Part shown: piece by piece, positions 7,761 through 16,243 of the stretch
Position numbering within the stretch: the stretch's first letter is position 1
Layout: the number at the start of each line of letters is the position of its first letter
Source of the DNA: Variovorax sp. WS11
Lineage (GTDB): Bacteria > Pseudomonadota > Gammaproteobacteria > Burkholderiales > Burkholderiaceae_C
Length of the DNA stretch: 64,000 bases
NCBI RefSeq assembly: GCF_010499245.1
Contig: NZ_JAAGOW010000001.1
Coordinates: 620,001 to 684,000 of the forward strand
Reading direction: 5' to 3'
Notes under the pieces: generated by a model
What the model was told of the DNA's origin: nothing
What the model saw: only the letters and a program-made list of their open reading frames with translations
Databases searched by the model: none
Program-made: the position numbers and the translations under genes

Positions 7761-7937
7761 ATGATCAACCTCATGACCGTGGAGCCGGGCCAGAAGCTTC
7801 GGCTCAAGGACGGCACCATCGCCGAAGTGGTGGAAAACATCGGCGACGGCATCTGGGTGCAGGCGCGGCGCGTCGGCGACAGCAACGAAGAGCTCATCCA
7901 CTGCGAGGAGATCGTTGGCGCAGCGGAGGACGCATGA
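7761..7937 (+). CDS. small conserved-looking protein of 58 residues
   Basis: A 58-codon frame with an AAGGAAAGC ribosome binding site 13 bases after the beta-subunit stop, overlapping the next gene as ATGA. The sequence starts MINLMTVEPGQKLRLKDG and runs on through GTIAEVVENIGDGIWVQARRV to an acidic end. It has no cysteine cluster apart from a single HCEE and no membrane segment. The alternating pattern suggests a small beta-barrel (SH3-like) domain. I do not recognise the family. Its tight fit between the dioxygenase and aldolase genes argues that it is real and cotranscribed; possible roles are a structural or assembly accessory to the dioxygenase. Confidence 0.7.
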   Translation: MINLMTVEPGQKLRLKDGTIAEVVENIGDGIWVQARRVGDSNEELIHCEEIVGAAEDA

Positions 7938-8674
7938 AGCCCGAGATGCACCCGCAGGAATGGCAGGCCCGCCTCCAGCTCGCCTCCTGCTACCGGCTCT
8001 TCGACTGGCTCGGCTGGACGGAGCTGATCTTCAACCACATCACGGTGCGGGTGCCGGGCACCGGCGACGTTCCGTCCCAGTACCTCATCAACCCATTCGG
8101 CCTGCACTACGCCGAAGTCACGCCGGACAACCTGGTGAAGATCGGCATCGACGGCACGGTACTGGACGGCAGCGCACACGAAGTGAACAAGGCCGGCTTC
8201 GTGATCCATTCCGCCCTGCACGCGGCACGCCCCGATGCGCACTGCGTGATCCACGTGCACACCACCGCAGGCTGCGCGGTCGCGTGCAAGGAAGACGGCC
8301 TTCGGCACGACAACTTCTACAGCGCCATGCTGTACGGCGACCTCGCCTACCACGACTACGAAGGCGTCACGACCGATCTGGGCGAGCAGCCGCGGCTGGT
8401 GCGATCGCTCGGGGAACGCAACCATCTGATCCTGCGCAACCACGGGCTGCTGGCGCTGGGCCCCACCCTGCCGACGGCCTTCAACCGGTTGTGGGTGCTT
8501 CAGCGCGCATGCGAAGTTCAGCTGGCCTCCGATGCCGGTGCCGGCCCGAACCGCCCCATCGCCGAAGACATCTTGCGCAAGGTGCCGCAAACGCGGGTTG
8601 CAGGGCAATCCACCACCCACCTATCGATTTTCGATGCCATGCTTCGACGGGCAGGCATCCAATGGAGCACCTGA
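7934..8674 (+). CDS. class II aldolase/adducin-family protein
   Basis: 246-residue member of the class II (zinc) aldolase/adducin family. The metal-binding HVHT motif (in CVIHVHTTAG), the second His region LRNHGLLALG and the N-terminal helix LASCYRLFDWLGWTELIFNHIT are all present. In catabolic operons such proteins cleave hydroxy-keto acids by retro-aldol reaction or decarboxylate them. Here it may process a ring-cleavage or side-chain product, but the substrate cannot be read from the sequence. Its start codon overlaps the stop of the small upstream gene (ATGA), indicating coupled translation. A related paralog lies in the tricarballylate-type cluster at 27301. Confidence 0.88.
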   Translation: MKPEMHPQEWQARLQLASCYRLFDWLGWTELIFNHITVRVPGTGDVPSQYLINPFGLHYAEVTPDNLVKIGIDGTVLDGSAHEVNKAGFVIHSALHAARPDAHCVIHVHTTAGCAVACKEDGLRHDNFYSAMLYGDLAYHDYEGVTTDLGEQPRLVRSLGERNHLILRNHGLLALGPTLPTAFNRLWVLQRACEVQLASDAGAGPNRPIAEDILRKVPQTRVAGQSTTHLSIFDAMLRRAGIQWST

Positions 8675-8678
8675 CACC

Positions 8679-10382
8679 ATGCTGCAAGCGAAGAATGCGG
8701 AACTGAAAACGCAAGTGCTGGTCGTGGGCGCCGGCCCGGTCGGCCTGACCCTCGCGATGGACCTCGCGCAGCGCGGCATCGAGGTCCTCGTTGCCGAAAT
8801 CCGCCACCGCGGAGAGGCGCCCAACGTCAAATGCAACCATGTCTCGGCGCGGTCGATGGAGATCTTCAGGCGCCTGGGCGTCGCCAAGGCGCTGCGCGAG
8901 GCGGGTCTGCCGGCCGACTATCCGAACGACGTGGCCTACCGCACCAGCGTGACGGGCACCGAGCTGTCGCGCATTCCCATCCCCGCGCGGAAGGATCGCT
9001 ACACGGCAACCGGCGGCCCCGACACCGGGTGGCCGACGCCCGAGCCGCCCCACCGGATCAATCAGATCTTCCTGGAGCCGGTGCTCTTCGCGCACGCCGA
9101 GGCCATGAAGGGCGTGCGCATCCTGAACCGCACGCAGATCGACGACTTCGAGCAGGACGATGCAGGCGTCAGCGCCGTGGCCACCGACCTCGAGTCGGGT
9201 GCGACGCAACGCATCCGCTGCGCGTACATGATCGGCTGCGACGGCGGCCGCTCCATGGTGCGCAAGAAGATCGGTGCCACGCTGAGCGGCACGGACGTCG
9301 TGGGCCGCGTGCAGTCCACCTACTTCCGCGCGCCGGCCCTGCTCGGCCTGCTGAAGCACCCGCCCGCATGGGCCACCTTTGCACTGAACACCCGCCGCTG
9401 CGGCAACGTGTATGCCATCGACGGCAAGGAAACCTGGCTCGTGCACAACTACCTCGGGCAGAGCGAGGACTTCGAGTCCGTGGATCGCGATTGGGCACTG
9501 CGCCAGATTCTCGGCGTCGGTTCGGACTTCCGCTACGAGATCATCTCCAAGGAGGACTGGGTGGGACGGCGGCTGGTGGCGGACCGGTTCCGCGATCGCC
9601 GCGTCTTCATCTGCGGCGACGCCTCGCACCTGTGGATCCCGATGGCGGGCTACGGCATGAACGCGGGCATCGCCGACGCCATGGACCTGTCGTGGACGCT
9701 CGCCGCCCGGCTGCAGGGCTGGGGTGCCGAAGGCATCCTCGAGGCGTATGAAGCCGAGCGCCTTCCGATCACCGAGCAGGTGTCGCAGTTCGCCATGAAC
9801 CATGCATTGGCGCTGCAGGCGCAGCGCGAAGGCGTGCCTGCCGACATCGAGAAGGAAGGCGCGGAAGGCGACGCCGTCCGAGCCGCGGCCGGCCGCGCCT
9901 TGTATGAGCTCAACGTGCAGCAGTATTGCTGCGGCGGCCTCAACTTCGGCTACTTCTACGACAGGTCGCCCCTGATCGCCTATGACCACGCATCTGCGCC
10001 CGGCTACACGATGGCGACTTTCACGCCGTCCACGGTGCCGGGGTGCCGCACGCCGCACCTGTGGCTGCGGGACGGCCGCTCGCTGTACGACGCGCTGGGC
10101 AGCGGCTACACGCTGATCCGGCGCGATCGCTCGATCGATCCGGCTCCCCTGCTCGCTGCGGCCGCGGCGCGCGGCGTCCCCATGCAACTGATCGACCTCG
10201 AAGCCAGGGAAAGCGCGGAGGTCTACGACTGCGGGCTCGTGTTGTCGCGGCCCGACCAGCACGTGGCATGGCGCGGCGATGCGTGCCCGGACGACTGCGA
10301 TGAACTGGTGGCGCGCATCCGCGGCGCCAAGGTGGGAAGCCGCAGAATCGCGTCCGACGCGCCGGCCGCGCTCGCCGCCTGA
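8679..10382 (+). CDS. FAD-dependent aromatic monooxygenase (MhpA-like)
   Basis: 567-residue group A flavoprotein monooxygenase. It has the N-terminal FAD motif VVGAGPVGLTLAMDLA, the GCDGGRSMVRKKIG motif, and FICGDASHLWIPMAGYGMN, the second FAD-contacting motif. A C-terminal extension (about residues 430-567) resembles the thioredoxin-like domain of phenol and 3-hydroxyphenylpropionate hydroxylases. It should hydroxylate a phenolic ring with NAD(P)H and O2. I chose ATG 8679, four bases after the aldolase stop, since the longer frame runs into that gene. In the operon it could hydroxylate a phenol made by the dioxygenase and dehydrogenase, preparing the ring for cleavage; no ring-cleavage dioxygenase is present in this operon. 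Confidence 0.88.
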   Translation: MLQAKNAELKTQVLVVGAGPVGLTLAMDLAQRGIEVLVAEIRHRGEAPNVKCNHVSARSMEIFRRLGVAKALREAGLPADYPNDVAYRTSVTGTELSRIPIPARKDRYTATGGPDTGWPTPEPPHRINQIFLEPVLFAHAEAMKGVRILNRTQIDDFEQDDAGVSAVATDLESGATQRIRCAYMIGCDGGRSMVRKKIGATLSGTDVVGRVQSTYFRAPALLGLLKHPPAWATFALNTRRCGNVYAIDGKETWLVHNYLGQSEDFESVDRDWALRQILGVGSDFRYEIISKEDWVGRRLVADRFRDRRVFICGDASHLWIPMAGYGMNAGIADAMDLSWTLAARLQGWGAEGILEAYEAERLPITEQVSQFAMNHALALQAQREGVPADIEKEGAEGDAVRAAAGRALYELNVQQYCCGGLNFGYFYDRSPLIAYDHASAPGYTMATFTPSTVPGCRTPHLWLRDGRSLYDALGSGYTLIRRDRSIDPAPLLAAAAARGVPMQLIDLEARESAEVYDCGLVLSRPDQHVAWRGDACPDDCDELVARIRGAKVGSRRIASDAPAALAA

Positions 10383-10476
10383 GTTCCACCAACTTTTCGA
10401 CAGGAGACATGACATCACAGAACAAGAGCCCAGTCCCCACGCCCCGCCGCTGCGCCGCTTCCGCGATCCCGCCTAT

Positions 10477-10785
10477 GTGCCGCTGGCGGACAACCTGGCG
10501 CAGGTGCGTGAGCGCATCGATGCGCTCGACGCGCAGATCGTCGTGCTGCTGGCCGAGCGCGGCCGCTACGTGAAGGACGCGGCGCGCTTCAAGCGCGATG
10601 CCTTCCAGGTCTCGGCACCGCAGCGGCAGCAGGAAGTGATCGACAAGGTGAAGCGGCTGGCCGAGGAAACGGGCGCTTATCCCGAGGTTGTCGAGGCTTG
10701 CTACCGCGCACTCATCGCGGGCTTCATCGCACGCGAGCAGCAGCACCATCAGGACATGATCGATATCGATGAGGGGCAGCCATGA
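10477..10785 (+). CDS. chorismate-mutase type II-like protein, start uncertain
   Basis: AroQ-type chorismate mutase fold: VRERIDALDAQIVVLLAERGRYVKDAARFK, then PQRQQEVIDKVKRLAEE and a final helix ending in AREQQHHQDM. The Arg-Lys-Arg-Gln pattern of the active site is plausible but not proven. The 5' end is odd. AGGAGA at 10402 precedes an ATG at 10409 that is out of frame with the domain. In frame there is only ATC at 10414 (good spacing) or GTG at 10477 (no visible ribosome binding site). Coordinates here use GTG 10477, giving 102 residues. A mutase in an aromatic catabolic operon suggests a role with a chorismate-like diene acid or a pyruvate-lyase reaction; this is inference. Its stop overlaps the next start as ATGA. 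Confidence 0.7.
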   Translation: MPLADNLAQVRERIDALDAQIVVLLAERGRYVKDAARFKRDAFQVSAPQRQQEVIDKVKRLAEETGAYPEVVEACYRALIAGFIAREQQHHQDMIDIDEGQP

Positions 10786-11750
10786 GCGGGATTCGCATCG
10801 GGTCCTTCGCCGCGCTCGCGCTGATCGGCGTCCACGCCACGGCACAGGACTGGCCGCAGCGTCCGGTCCGCATCGTCGTCCCCTTCGCGGCCGGCTCCTC
10901 GCCCGACATCCTGGCCCGGATCGTCAACGAGAAGCTCGCAGGCCGCATCGGGCAACCTTTGATCGTGGACAACAAGCCGGGCGCCGGCGGCAACAGCGGC
11001 ACCGACCTGGTGGCGAAGTCCCCAGGCGACGGCTACACCTTCCTGCTGTCGGTCAACGCGCCGCTGGTCTACAACACGGTGCTCTACAAGAGCCTGCCTT
11101 ATGACCCCTTCCGTGACCTCGTGCCGGTCTCGCTGGCGGCGACCACCCCCAACGTCTGCGTGGTGTCGCCCCAGATGGGCGTCGACTCGGTCAAGGGCTG
11201 GCTGGCGGCCATGCAGCGCAATCCAGGCAAATACAACTTCGCCTCCACGGGCAACGGCTCGATCTCGCATCTGGGCGTCGAGCTGATCAAGCTCAAGACA
11301 AAGTCCTTTGCGGTTCACATCCCCTATGCATCGTCGGGCCAGGCGACCACCGCGATCATCCAGGGAGACGTCCACTACGCCTGCCTGCCGCCGGTGGCCG
11401 TGATGCCGCAAGCCAAGGCCGGACGCCTGATGGCGCTGGCAGTGACCTCGGCCGAACGCTCGGCACTGCTGCCCGAACTGCCGACCCTGCGCGAATCGGG
11501 TGTGCCCGACATCCAGGCCGTGCCGTGGTTCGCCTACATGGCACCCAAGGCCACGCCGCACGACGTGGTTCAGCGCATGAGCAGCGAGATCGCCGCCGTG
11601 CTCAAGGACCCCGACACAAAGCGCCGGCTGCAGACCGCGTACTTCGACGCCGTTGGGAGCACGCCGCAGGAACTCGCGGCCTTCATGAACGAAGAACTTC
11701 GCCGCTGGAAGCCGGTGATCGAACGCGCCGGCCTGAAACCCGACAACTGA
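10782..11750 (+). CDS. Bug/TctC substrate-binding protein of the Rieske operon
   Basis: 322-residue Bug protein ending the operon. It has a short signal peptide (about residues 1-21, ending ATAQD), RPVRIVVPFAAGSSPDILAR, the ligand loop IVDNKPGAGGNSG and YKSLPYDPFRDL. It starts inside the stop of the mutase-like gene (ATGA), so its production is tied to the catabolic enzymes. This makes it a likely capture protein for the pathway substrate. The last codon is followed by 51 bases to the convergent, broken LysR gene; I see no clear terminator there. Confidence 0.92.
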   Translation: MSGIRIGSFAALALIGVHATAQDWPQRPVRIVVPFAAGSSPDILARIVNEKLAGRIGQPLIVDNKPGAGGNSGTDLVAKSPGDGYTFLLSVNAPLVYNTVLYKSLPYDPFRDLVPVSLAATTPNVCVVSPQMGVDSVKGWLAAMQRNPGKYNFASTGNGSISHLGVELIKLKTKSFAVHIPYASSGQATTAIIQGDVHYACLPPVAVMPQAKAGRLMALAVTSAERSALLPELPTLRESGVPDIQAVPWFAYMAPKATPHDVVQRMSSEIAAVLKDPDTKRRLQTAYFDAVGSTPQELAAFMNEELRRWKPVIERAGLKPDN

Positions 11751-11801
11751 ACCGTACACGCAAGCGCTGGAAGAAATTGCAGGGGCGCCCGCAGCGAGCC
11801 G

Positions 11802-12686
11802 CTATTCCAGGAACAAGTCGGAGATGACGGACCGCAGCCATCGGTTGGCGGGGTCTTGCTGGTATCGCTCGTGCCAATGCTGCTTGATCGCAATGCCGGG
11901 CAGTTCAAAGGGTGGTGGCAGCGTCTTGACGGCGGCGATCCGCAGCAGCGCTTCTGCGACCCGTTGCGGAACCGTGACCATCAGGTCGGTGCTGGCCACC
12001 AGACCCCCAAGGCCGAGGAAGTTCGGCAGGCGCAGCGCGACGTTGCGCCGGACGCCGAGGCGTTCCAGTTCCTGCTCCACCAAGGTGTGCCCCGTGCCGG
12101 CCGCAGTGACCACCACATGGTTCTCGCGCTTGAACATGTTCTGGGTCAGGCGCGAACGAACCCGCGGATGGTCTCGGCGCACCACACAGGCAAAGTCCTG
12201 GTCGAAAAGCTTCTGCTAGTAGAAGCCGGCCTCGAGCTGAGGCATGAAGCCGACGGCCAGGTCCGCTTCCCCGGCTTCGAGCATCTTGGGCGTCTGAGCG
12301 GAGATGTGCGTGATCTCGACGTTGATGGAGGGCGCGATGTCGCGCAGCCGATTGATGAGCGCCGGCAGCAGGACCAGATGGCTGATGTCGGTCATGCAGA
12401 TTCGGAATGTTCGATGCGCCTCGGCGGGCTCGAAACCCGCCTGCTGCCTCGTGATGCCACGCAGCAGCTCCAGCGCCTGCCGGATCGGCGCTACCAGCGT
12501 CGTGGCGTGCGGCGTCGGTTGCATGCCCTCTGAAGTACGCACGAAGAGCGGATCGCCGAAGTGGCGTCGCAGCCTCCCCAGCGCGATGCTGATCGAGGAC
12601 TGCGCCATGTCCAGGTTCTCGCCCGATCGCGAAACGCTGCGCGTCTTGTAGACCTCGTCGAAGACGGCGAGCAGCTTCAGATCCAT
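11802..12686 (-). pseudogene. LysR-type regulator interrupted by an in-frame amber codon
   Basis: A LysR-family regulator of 294 codons in one frame, broken by TAG at 12218-12216 (codon 157). The first part has a normal winged helix-turn-helix (LLAVFDEVYKTRSVSRSGENL, QSSISIALGRLRRHFGDPLF) and the start of the effector domain. After the stop the same frame continues with QKLFDQDFACVVRRDHPRVR and proceeds to a normal end. Members of this NahR/NodD-like group typically read GFYQQ at this point, so a single CAG-to-TAG transition would explain the break. It is divergent from the flavoprotein gene at 12787, its presumed target. Either the regulator is dead, the codon is suppressed, or the base is a sequencing error. 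Confidence 0.85.
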
Positions 12687-12786
12687 TATTTAGATTTCCG
12701 TTTTCTGGTATTGATCGCATGGCATTGTCGAAATAGTGGGCCAAACCTAGCATCCACGCAATCCCGAAACCTACCGAGACCTGCCG

Positions 12787-14148
12787 ATGCAAACCCCCGC
12801 CCATGCCACCCTGACCGAACCCAGCCGCGAGACGCCCATCTGGGGCGAATTCGATGTCGTCGTGCTTGGCGGCGGCCCTGCGGGAATCGCCGCAGCCGCG
12901 GCCGCGGCGCAGGCAGGTCAATCCACCCTGCTGATCGAGTCCTATGGTTTCCTGGGGGGCATGGGGACTGCGGCCGGCGTGACGAACTTCTGCGGCTTGC
13001 ACGCCAATGTGCACGGCACCATCGAACAGGTCGTCCATGGCGTGGCCGGCGACTTGCTGGACCGGATGCGCGCGCTGGGGGGCCTGAACGAGCCCCACAT
13101 GCTCTTCGGCAAGAAGATCGCGGCACAGGCGTATGACAACGCGGCCTTCAAGGTCGCGGCCGATGATCTGGTGCTGGCCAGCGGCGCGAAGCTGCTGTTT
13201 CACGCCAACGTGGTCGGCGTGCTCATGCGCGAGCCCGGCGTCATTCGCGCGGCCCTGATCGAGACGAAATCAGGCCGCCACGCGGTGCTTGCCAAGACCT
13301 TCATCGACTGTTCGGGCGACGGAGACCTCGCGGCATTTGCGGGAGCGCCCTTCGAGAAGGGCACGAGCGGCCACGACATGATGTACCCGTCCACGATGTT
13401 CCGGGTCAACGGCGTGAACGCGGCACTGGCGGGCGATGTGTTCGACAAGTTCGATCACCTGATGCAGGAAGCCGAAAAGGCCGGGCGCAAGTTCCCGCGC
13501 AAGACGCCCATCATCCGGCCGCAGAAGAACCCTGCCGAGTGGCGCGCCAACGTCACGCAATTGGCCAACGCGGATGGCGGTCCGGTCGACGGCACCGATG
13601 CCGCGCAGCTGAGCGATGCCGAGGTGCAGGGACGCCGGCAGATCGTGGACTTCTTCCAGTTCCTGCGCGAATGGGCGCCGGGCTTCGAGGACTCGTACAT
13701 CCTGGAGATCGCGCCACAGGTCGGTGTGCGCGAAACGCGCCGCGTGGTGGGTGAGTACCAGTTGACCGAGGACGACGTCCTGCAATGCGCCAGCTTCGAG
13801 GACACCATCGGTGTGAACGGCTGGATGATCGAAGAGCACGTGGCGGGCAACATCGCCTTCAAGTGGCAGGACATCCCGCACTGCCGGGGCTTCAATCACC
13901 TGCCCTATCGCATGCTGCTGCCGCTGCGGGTGGACAACCTGCTGGTTGCCGGCCGCTGCGCCTCCATGACGCACATGGGCCAGTCGGCGGCGCGCGTGTC
14001 AGGCGGCTGCTTTGTCATGGGCCAGGCCGCCGGCGTGGCCGCCGCGCTGGCCATCGAGGCGAATGTTCGGCCACGCGATCTGAATGTTCAAGACCTGCAA
14101 GCCCGGCTGGAGGCCGCCGGTGCTTACCTGGGGCGCGAGACGGCCTGA
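12787..14148 (+). CDS. FAD-dependent oxidoreductase (FAD_oxidored family)
   Basis: 453-residue flavoprotein with the dinucleotide-binding motif VVVLGGGPAGIAAAAAAAQAG (residues about 23-43), ESYGFLGGMGTAAGV after it, and a C-terminal flavin motif NLLVAGRCASMTHMGQSAARVSGG. This pattern matches the FAD_oxidored group (PF12831), often annotated as FAD-dependent dehydrogenase with unknown substrate. A conserved IDCSGDGDLAAFAG segment also fits. It is divergent from the broken LysR gene and precedes a Bug gene by 35 bases. Together they look like a two-gene uptake and oxidation unit for an organic acid. Confidence 0.85.
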   Translation: MQTPAHATLTEPSRETPIWGEFDVVVLGGGPAGIAAAAAAAQAGQSTLLIESYGFLGGMGTAAGVTNFCGLHANVHGTIEQVVHGVAGDLLDRMRALGGLNEPHMLFGKKIAAQAYDNAAFKVAADDLVLASGAKLLFHANVVGVLMREPGVIRAALIETKSGRHAVLAKTFIDCSGDGDLAAFAGAPFEKGTSGHDMMYPSTMFRVNGVNAALAGDVFDKFDHLMQEAEKAGRKFPRKTPIIRPQKNPAEWRANVTQLANADGGPVDGTDAAQLSDAEVQGRRQIVDFFQFLREWAPGFEDSYILEIAPQVGVRETRRVVGEYQLTEDDVLQCASFEDTIGVNGWMIEEHVAGNIAFKWQDIPHCRGFNHLPYRMLLPLRVDNLLVAGRCASMTHMGQSAARVSGGCFVMGQAAGVAAALAIEANVRPRDLNVQDLQARLEAAGAYLGRETA

Positions 14149-14183
14149 GCGCACATCCTCTTCGATCCAACCTGGAGACAAAC

Positions 14184-15164
14184 TTGAAAAGACGCAGCCT
14201 GAACATCGTGGCATGGGCCGCCCTGAGCGCTATCGCTCCCTTGGCCTCGGCGCAGGCCGGCAACGCCGGTACGGCGTGGCCTTCGAAGACGGTGCGCATC
14301 CTGGTCGGCTTCCCCGGTGGCTCGACCCCGGACATCGTGGCGCGCAGCCTCGCCGAACCGCTGTCCAAGGTCTTGGGGCAAGCCGTCATCGTCGAGAACA
14401 AGGCAGGCGCGTCGGGCAACATCGCCGCAGACCAGGTGGCGAAGGCCAACGACGATCACACCTTGGGCGTGGTCATCAACGGCAACCTGACCTCCGCCAG
14501 GATGCTCTATCCAAAGCTCCCGTACGACCCCGCCAAGGACTTCAGCTGCATCTCGCTGCTCGCTACGGCGCCTCTGGTGCTCGTGGCGCCGGCCAAATCC
14601 CCGGAGGGGGCCGCATTCTTTTCGGCGGCCGCCCAGAATGGCGACAAGTGGTCCTATGGATCGGTCGGCAATGGTTCGGTGGCTCACTTGGGCATGGAGG
14701 TACTGAAAACGAAGGTCAAAGGCCTCGCGCCGGTGCATGTGCCGTTCAAGGGGAATCCCGAGGTCATCACCGCCCTGCTCGGCGGGGAGATCCAGATGGC
14801 CCTGGTACCGCCGGGTATTGCCATGCCGCACGTCAAGGCCGGCAAGCTCAAGGCGATCGGACTCACGAGCGGTCGCAGTGCGGTCGCGCCTGAAGTGGCC
14901 CCGTTGGCCGATGCAGGCGTGCGCGATTTCACCCTGGAAGTGTGGACGGCCCTGGTGGGCCCAGCCAAGCTATCCAAAGCCGCGCAGGACCGTCTGAACG
15001 CCGAAGTTCCGAAGATCATCCGCGACGCCGACACGCGCCAGAAGCTCTTGAACCAGGGCTGGCAAGCGGTGGGCTCTTCGCCGGATGGGTTGAAGAGCCG
15101 CATCGAGGACGAGGCCGCGATCATGAGCGACATCATCTCTGCCCGGGGGATCAAGCTGGAATAG
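14184..15164 (+). CDS. Bug/TctC substrate-binding protein
   Basis: 326-residue Bug protein starting at TTG 14184, eight bases after GGAG. An N-terminal KRRSLNIV and a hydrophobic stretch form the signal peptide, cleaved near ASAQAG. Family motifs are KTVRILVGFPGGSTPDIVAR, VIVENKAGASGNIA and HVPFKGNPEVITALLGG. The usual PDGYTL segment is altered to NDDHTLGVV, unlike the other Bugs here. It follows the FAD oxidoreductase gene and its 3' end overlaps the convergent LysR gene by 14 bases. A frame that starts earlier exists but lies inside the flavoprotein gene. Confidence 0.9.
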   Translation: MKRRSLNIVAWAALSAIAPLASAQAGNAGTAWPSKTVRILVGFPGGSTPDIVARSLAEPLSKVLGQAVIVENKAGASGNIAADQVAKANDDHTLGVVINGNLTSARMLYPKLPYDPAKDFSCISLLATAPLVLVAPAKSPEGAAFFSAAAQNGDKWSYGSVGNGSVAHLGMEVLKTKVKGLAPVHVPFKGNPEVITALLGGEIQMALVPPGIAMPHVKAGKLKAIGLTSGRSAVAPEVAPLADAGVRDFTLEVWTALVGPAKLSKAAQDRLNAEVPKIIRDADTRQKLLNQGWQAVGSSPDGLKSRIEDEAAIMSDIISARGIKLE

Positions 15165-16137
15165 GTGAGCTTCCATTCGCCTCGCCGATCAGATCCACCG
15201 AATGCAGCACCCGCCGCAATTCCGGATCGTCCGACGCCTGCCAGGCCGGCAACTGCCCGAGAAAGTGCGCAACGAATCGCGCCGCGGCGTGCGAAGGTGC
15301 CTCCTGGGCCCGGCGCACGATGCCGACCACGTTGCTGCGGAAGCGCTCCCGCAGCTGCAGCGTCACCAGCGTGTGGCGCAGGCCGTCGGTTTCGACCAGA
15401 GGCCAGGGGCAGAAGGTGAGCATGTCGGTCTTGCGCACGAGGCCCAGCATCAGCGAGGCCGAATGCGCAAGCTGGATGCGGTGCGCGGGCGCCGGCAGGC
15501 CATGCTGGCCGAAGAGGTTGTCCAGGAAGGCAGCGCTCTCGCCGGGCGTGAAGTTGAGGATCCAGTCGTCCTGCAGCAGCTCGGACATCGACTGCGCGCC
15601 GGCTCGCGGGTGGCCGCGGCGTGCCACCACCGTCATGTCGTAGCGGAACAGGGGCTGCGCCTGCAGGCCCTGCATGGCCTCCTCGGGGCCGATGCGGCCG
15701 ATCATCAGGTCCAGGCTGCCCTCGCGCAACCTGTGATAGCTGAGCGCGGACAGCCCATCGAACATCTCCAGTTGCACGTGCGGCAGCTCCGCCCGGAACG
15801 ACGGCACCACGCGCGGCAGCAGCGTCTGTGCGACCCAGGGCGTGATGGCGAGGACCAGGCGCTCCTTCCCGCCGGCATCCCGGTGACGCGAGAGTGCGCT
15901 TTCGGCCTGGCTCAGTTGTGCCAGCACGCGCTGGGCATGTTCCAGCAGTTCCTGGCCGGCAGGCGTCAAGGCGATGCCGCCTCCGTGGCGCGCGAAGAGC
16001 GCCACCTGCGCGTGCGCCTCCAGCTCGCGCAGGCCCTGGGTGACGGTGGCCTGGGTGACGCCCAGCGCCCGCGCTGCTGCCCGGATACTGCCCTCCGAGG
16101 CGACGGCGGCGAGATAGCGTAGCTGGTGCAGCTTCAT
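15151..16137 (-). CDS. LysR-type transcriptional regulator
   Basis: 328-residue LysR regulator. The helix-turn-helix is at residues 1-60 (LHQLRYLAAVASEGSIRAAARALGVTQATVTQGLRELE), followed by a periplasmic-binding-like effector domain. It is divergent from the M20 amidohydrolase-Bug pair at 16244-18492, its likely target. A perfect 8-bp inverted repeat lies 14 bases before its start codon in the shared promoter region. Its 3' end overlaps the convergent Bug gene by 14 bases. Confidence 0.92.
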   Translation of the reverse strand: MKLHQLRYLAAVASEGSIRAAARALGVTQATVTQGLRELEAHAQVALFARHGGGIALTPAGQELLEHAQRVLAQLSQAESALSRHRDAGGKERLVLAITPWVAQTLLPRVVPSFRAELPHVQLEMFDGLSALSYHRLREGSLDLMIGRIGPEEAMQGLQAQPLFRYDMTVVARRGHPRAGAQSMSELLQDDWILNFTPGESAAFLDNLFGQHGLPAPAHRIQLAHSASLMLGLVRKTDMLTFCPWPLVETDGLRHTLVTLQLRERFRSNVVGIVRRAQEAPSHAAARFVAHFLGQLPAWQASDDPELRRVLHSVDLIGEANGSSPIPA

Positions 16138-16150
16138 GGCTGCCGATTAT

Positions 16151-16171
16151 GGGCAGCGACAGGCGCTGCCC
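16151..16171. promoter_or_regulatory. inverted repeat in divergent LysR/M20 promoter
   Basis: GGGCAGCG (16151-16158) and CGCTGCCC (16164-16171) form a perfect 8-bp inverted repeat with a 5-base spacer. It lies 14 bases upstream of the LysR start and 73 bases upstream of the amidohydrolase start. This is a plausible operator for the LysR protein, or an RNA hairpin in its leader. Confidence 0.45.
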
Positions 16172-16243
16172 GACGCTGAATGGCGGCGCCTGTCTGCCTC
16201 CGTGGGCACGGAATTCCTAGACTCGCCGCGAAGGAATCCCGCC

